Shown here: positions 61,907 through 64,000 of the stretch, one piece after another
How positions within the stretch are numbered: position 1 is the stretch's first letter
Layout: the number at the start of each line of letters is the position of its first letter
Source of the DNA: Winogradskyella sp.
Lineage (GTDB): Bacteria; Bacteroidota; Bacteroidia; Flavobacteriales; Flavobacteriaceae
Length of the DNA: 64,000 nucleotides
Assembly: GCA_002722255.1 (NCBI GenBank)
Contig: PBLD01000001.1
Location: 268,012-332,011, forward strand
Direction of reading: 5' to 3'
Notes under the pieces: generated by a model
What the model was told of the DNA's origin: nothing
Seen by the model: the letters and a program-made list of their open reading frames with translations, nothing else
Databases searched by the model: none
Position numbers and translations under genes: made by a program

Positions 61907-62434
61907 TTAGTATTCAGATTGTATTTTCTCATAGAAATCACGTTCTAATTTTTTATTAATCTGATAATTAAGATTAGAAAATGCAACCAGTACCTCTTTC
62001 ACACTTTCAAGTTTTAGCTGGTTATCAATATTGTCTAATGTTAAATTTTCGTTTAGTCTTAAAATCGACGTTTCAATAATTGCAGTTCTAGAAATTATTG
62101 GATTTGTAGAAAGTATTGGAGGTGTTTTTAACTTAAGAGTATCTATAAACCCTTTTAAAAGCGCCTTATCTCCATTAAAGAAAGACAAATCTGCTTTTTT
62201 AAGATAATTAACTTGTATTGCTAATTCCTGATATTTATCCCAAGCTGAAACAGCATTTTCACCTCTCGTACTCAATACGTAATCTGTATATTTAAAGCCT
62301 TCAATAGCTTTAGCGTTTATAACAGGCTGTTGTGCTTTATCTTCTTCAGTCTTAAGTTCAGAAGATGGCTTGTCCTCACCACAATTGAAAAGAAAAAGAA
62401 AACATAGATTAAGAAGAATAAGCCCAACTCTCAT
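61907..62434 (-). CDS. small lipoprotein
   Basis: The 175-residue product starts MRVGLILLNLCFLFLFNCGE, a lipoprotein leader with Cys18. An upstream in-frame start would add 26 residues and spoil the signal, so the ATG at 62434 is preferred. The mature part is helical. No family is recognised. Confidence 0.8.
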   Translation of the reverse strand: MRVGLILLNLCFLFLFNCGEDKPSSELKTEEDKAQQPVINAKAIEGFKYTDYVLSTRGENAVSAWDKYQELAIQVNYLKKADLSFFNGDKALLKGFIDTLKLKTPPILSTNPIISRTAIIETSILRLNENLTLDNIDNQLKLESVKEVLVAFSNLNYQINKKLERDFYEKIQSEY

Positions 62435-62600
62435 AAAACAAATTATTTGCTGTAAATATACTGAAACTAATATTTTCAAATTATAGTATATTCTTAAAAT
62501 ATAGATTATCAACTTTTTACTTAAACATTGATTTTTTTGAAAATTTTAATTTTTGCACACCTAAATTCTTCATATTTTTGAGAATACTTTAATTACACTT

Positions 62601-63557
62601 ATGTCTTCTAGAATATTAATTATAGGTGCTTGCGGCCAAATAGGCACGGAACTCACCTCAAAGCTTAGAGAAATACATGGCGTTGAGAACGTTATAGCCA
62701 GCGATATCAATACCAGAAAATTAGATTTGGTTAACTCTGGCCCTTTTGAAATCATTGATGCCAAAAATTTTAATGCCATTAAAGATTGCTGTATAAACTA
62801 TAATATAGATACAGTCTATCTTATGGCTGCGCTTCTAAGTGCTACTGGAGAAAAATATCCTATGGAAGCATGGGATCTTAATATGAATTCGCTTTTTCAT
62901 GTTTTAAACCTAGCAAAAGGAGGCACTATTAAAAAAGTATATTGGCCTAGCAGCATTGCTGTTTTTGGTCCTACGACACCTAGAGACAACACACCTCAGC
63001 ATACAATTTGCGAACCAACTACAGTCTATGGTATTACCAAACAAGTTGGTGAGCGTTGGTGCGAATACTACTATAAGAAATACGGTGTTGATGTAAGAAG
63101 TATACGCTATCCTGGTATTATAAGCCATAAGGCTATGCCTGGAGGAGGTACTACTGATTATGCAGTAGAAATTTATCACGAAGCCATTAAAACAGGAAAC
63201 TATAATTGTTTTCTATCTGAGAATACAAGTTTACCAATGATGTTTATGGATGATGCTATAAAAGCAACGGTAGATTTAATGGAGGCTCCTGCAGACAATT
63301 TAACTATTAGGTCTTCTTACAATCTTTCTGCGATTTCATTTACACCAAAAGAGATTTTTGAAAGCATAAAACGTCATATTCCAGATTTTAAAATTACTTA
63401 CAGCCCAGATTTTAGGCAAGCCATTGCAGATAGTTGGCCATCTTCTATTGATGATTCTATAGCACGAAACGACTGGAACTGGCAACACAGTTTTGACTTA
63501 GATGCTATGACAGAAGTGATGTTAAAGGAATTAAATAAAAGATATGCTAATGACTAG
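62601..63557 (+). CDS. NAD-dependent L-threonine 3-dehydrogenase-like SDR
   Basis: The 318-residue extended SDR has the cofactor motif IIGACGQIGTEL, the Ser region YWPSSIAVFGPTTPRD and catalytic Tyr-x3-Lys in TTVYGITKQVGERWCEYY. It follows YGVDVRSIRYPGIISHKAMP as in the SDR-type threonine dehydrogenase family. It oxidises L-threonine to 2-amino-3-ketobutyrate in glycine formation. Confidence 0.9.
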   Translation: MSSRILIIGACGQIGTELTSKLREIHGVENVIASDINTRKLDLVNSGPFEIIDAKNFNAIKDCCINYNIDTVYLMAALLSATGEKYPMEAWDLNMNSLFHVLNLAKGGTIKKVYWPSSIAVFGPTTPRDNTPQHTICEPTTVYGITKQVGERWCEYYYKKYGVDVRSIRYPGIISHKAMPGGGTTDYAVEIYHEAIKTGNYNCFLSENTSLPMMFMDDAIKATVDLMEAPADNLTIRSSYNLSAISFTPKEIFESIKRHIPDFKITYSPDFRQAIADSWPSSIDDSIARNDWNWQHSFDLDAMTEVMLKELNKRYAND

Positions 63558-63611
63558 ACTTAACTGTCTAGTTTACATAATTTTATTATATTTGGCGCTT
63601 TAAAGCCTCAA

Positions 63612-64000
63612 ATGTTTGCAAAAGTTAGAAAAAGAGAGGTGTTAATCCCTTTTTTTTCCTTTTTACTTCTCAACCTACCTGTTCTATTTCTATGGGACCA
63701 ATCTGTTACTGCTCAAAAATTAGCATTACAGAGACGCGTGCACAACTCTGGCGAACTTCTTTCTAAAAAGTTTCTTTCTATAATTAAAAGAGATATACAA
63801 AGTCTTGAGAACTTAAAATATAGGTTTGAGATTACCAATGGCGACTATTTTAACTACTGGGAAAATGATGCCGAATTACTTTTACAACAAAATGCATCCT
63901 TTAAATTCATTGAGTGGATAGATGACTCAATGATAATTAGAAAAATAAACCCAACAAAAGGGAATGAGGCTGCAATTGGTTTAGATATTTCTAAAATAGA
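63612..64000 (+). CDS. CHASE-domain sensor protein (3' end outside window)
   Basis: The visible 129 codons start MFAKVRKREVLIPFFSFLLL with one membrane helix. An extracytoplasmic CHASE-like domain follows: FKFIEWIDDSMIIRKINPTK and GNEAAIGLDIS, the conserved end of CHASE. A histidine kinase or diguanylate cyclase would be expected downstream, beyond the edge. Confidence 0.82.
   Translation, partial: MFAKVRKREVLIPFFSFLLLNLPVLFLWDQSVTAQKLALQRRVHNSGELLSKKFLSIIKRDIQSLENLKYRFEITNGDYFNYWENDAELLLQQNASFKFIEWIDDSMIIRKINPTKGNEAAIGLDISKI

Overview
The window looks like a chromosome segment of a marine-type Flavobacteriaceae bacterium (Bacteroidota). The chromosomal part is AT-rich. It encodes a type IX secretion sorting domain, a SusC-type TonB receptor, DUF5777 and YceI proteins, and shows TTG-N(about 20)-TAnnTTTG promoter boxes. 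No species can be named from what is visible.

Positions 1 to about 23,450 are one end of a CTnDOT-like integrative and conjugative element (ICE) with visibly higher G+C. From the left it holds: (i) a SIR2-HerA defence module with its own XRE regulator (minus strand, HerA cut by the window edge); (ii) a tra operon, traE-F-G-I-J-K-x-L-M-N-O-Q (plus strand); (iii) a TIGR02391 cargo gene between two terminators; (iv) two excisionase-like helix-turn-helix genes and a receiver-only protein behind a long structured leader; (v) a minus-strand plasmid-maintenance block (SSB, DUF932, small conserved genes, PRTRC proteins E, C, a possible F, B and ThiF); (vi) the IntDOT-type tyrosine recombinase at the element end.

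From 23.5 to 46.7 kb is the resident chromosome. An ECF sigma factor is divergent from envelope lipoproteins; a T9SS/DUF5777/cytochrome c/YceI cluster follows. An RNA-repair-like locus comes next: RtcB ligase, a YkuK RNase H-like protein, and a packed array of eleven tRNA or tRNA-like genes with 4-8 nt linkers, several of them atypical. Two 40-codon micro-ORFs with their own promoters and terminators, ferritin, an AraC regulator and a CMD-family protein follow. An eight-gene block (symporter, acyl-CoA ligase, two alpha/beta hydrolases, TonB receptor, 3-hydroxybutyrate dehydrogenase-like SDR) is best read as uptake and catabolism of a hydroxybutyrate-type ester or oligomer.

The most striking region is 46.94-55.95 kb: nine consecutive gene cassettes, all plus strand, each ending in a 133-186 bp imperfect palindrome with attC architecture. 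In cassettes 1-5 the first 9 bases (GTT...) are the exact reverse complement of the 9 bases opening that same cassette's own 3' palindrome; cassettes 6 and 8 differ at one position. This is the signature expected of integron cassettes cut at G/TT. No integron integrase lies in the window, so the region is a CALIN-like array (cluster of attC sites lacking an integrase). One cassette carries a complete C-R-M restriction-modification system, itself flanked by about 50 bp direct repeats. A tail-less SSB gene sits just upstream.

From 56 to 64 kb are ordinary chromosomal genes: a SRPBCC membrane protein, a spermidine-synthase-like methyltransferase, small membrane proteins, a CBS-domain protein, two NAD-dependent epimerase/dehydrogenases, TPR proteins, and the start of a CHASE-domain sensor cut by the window edge.
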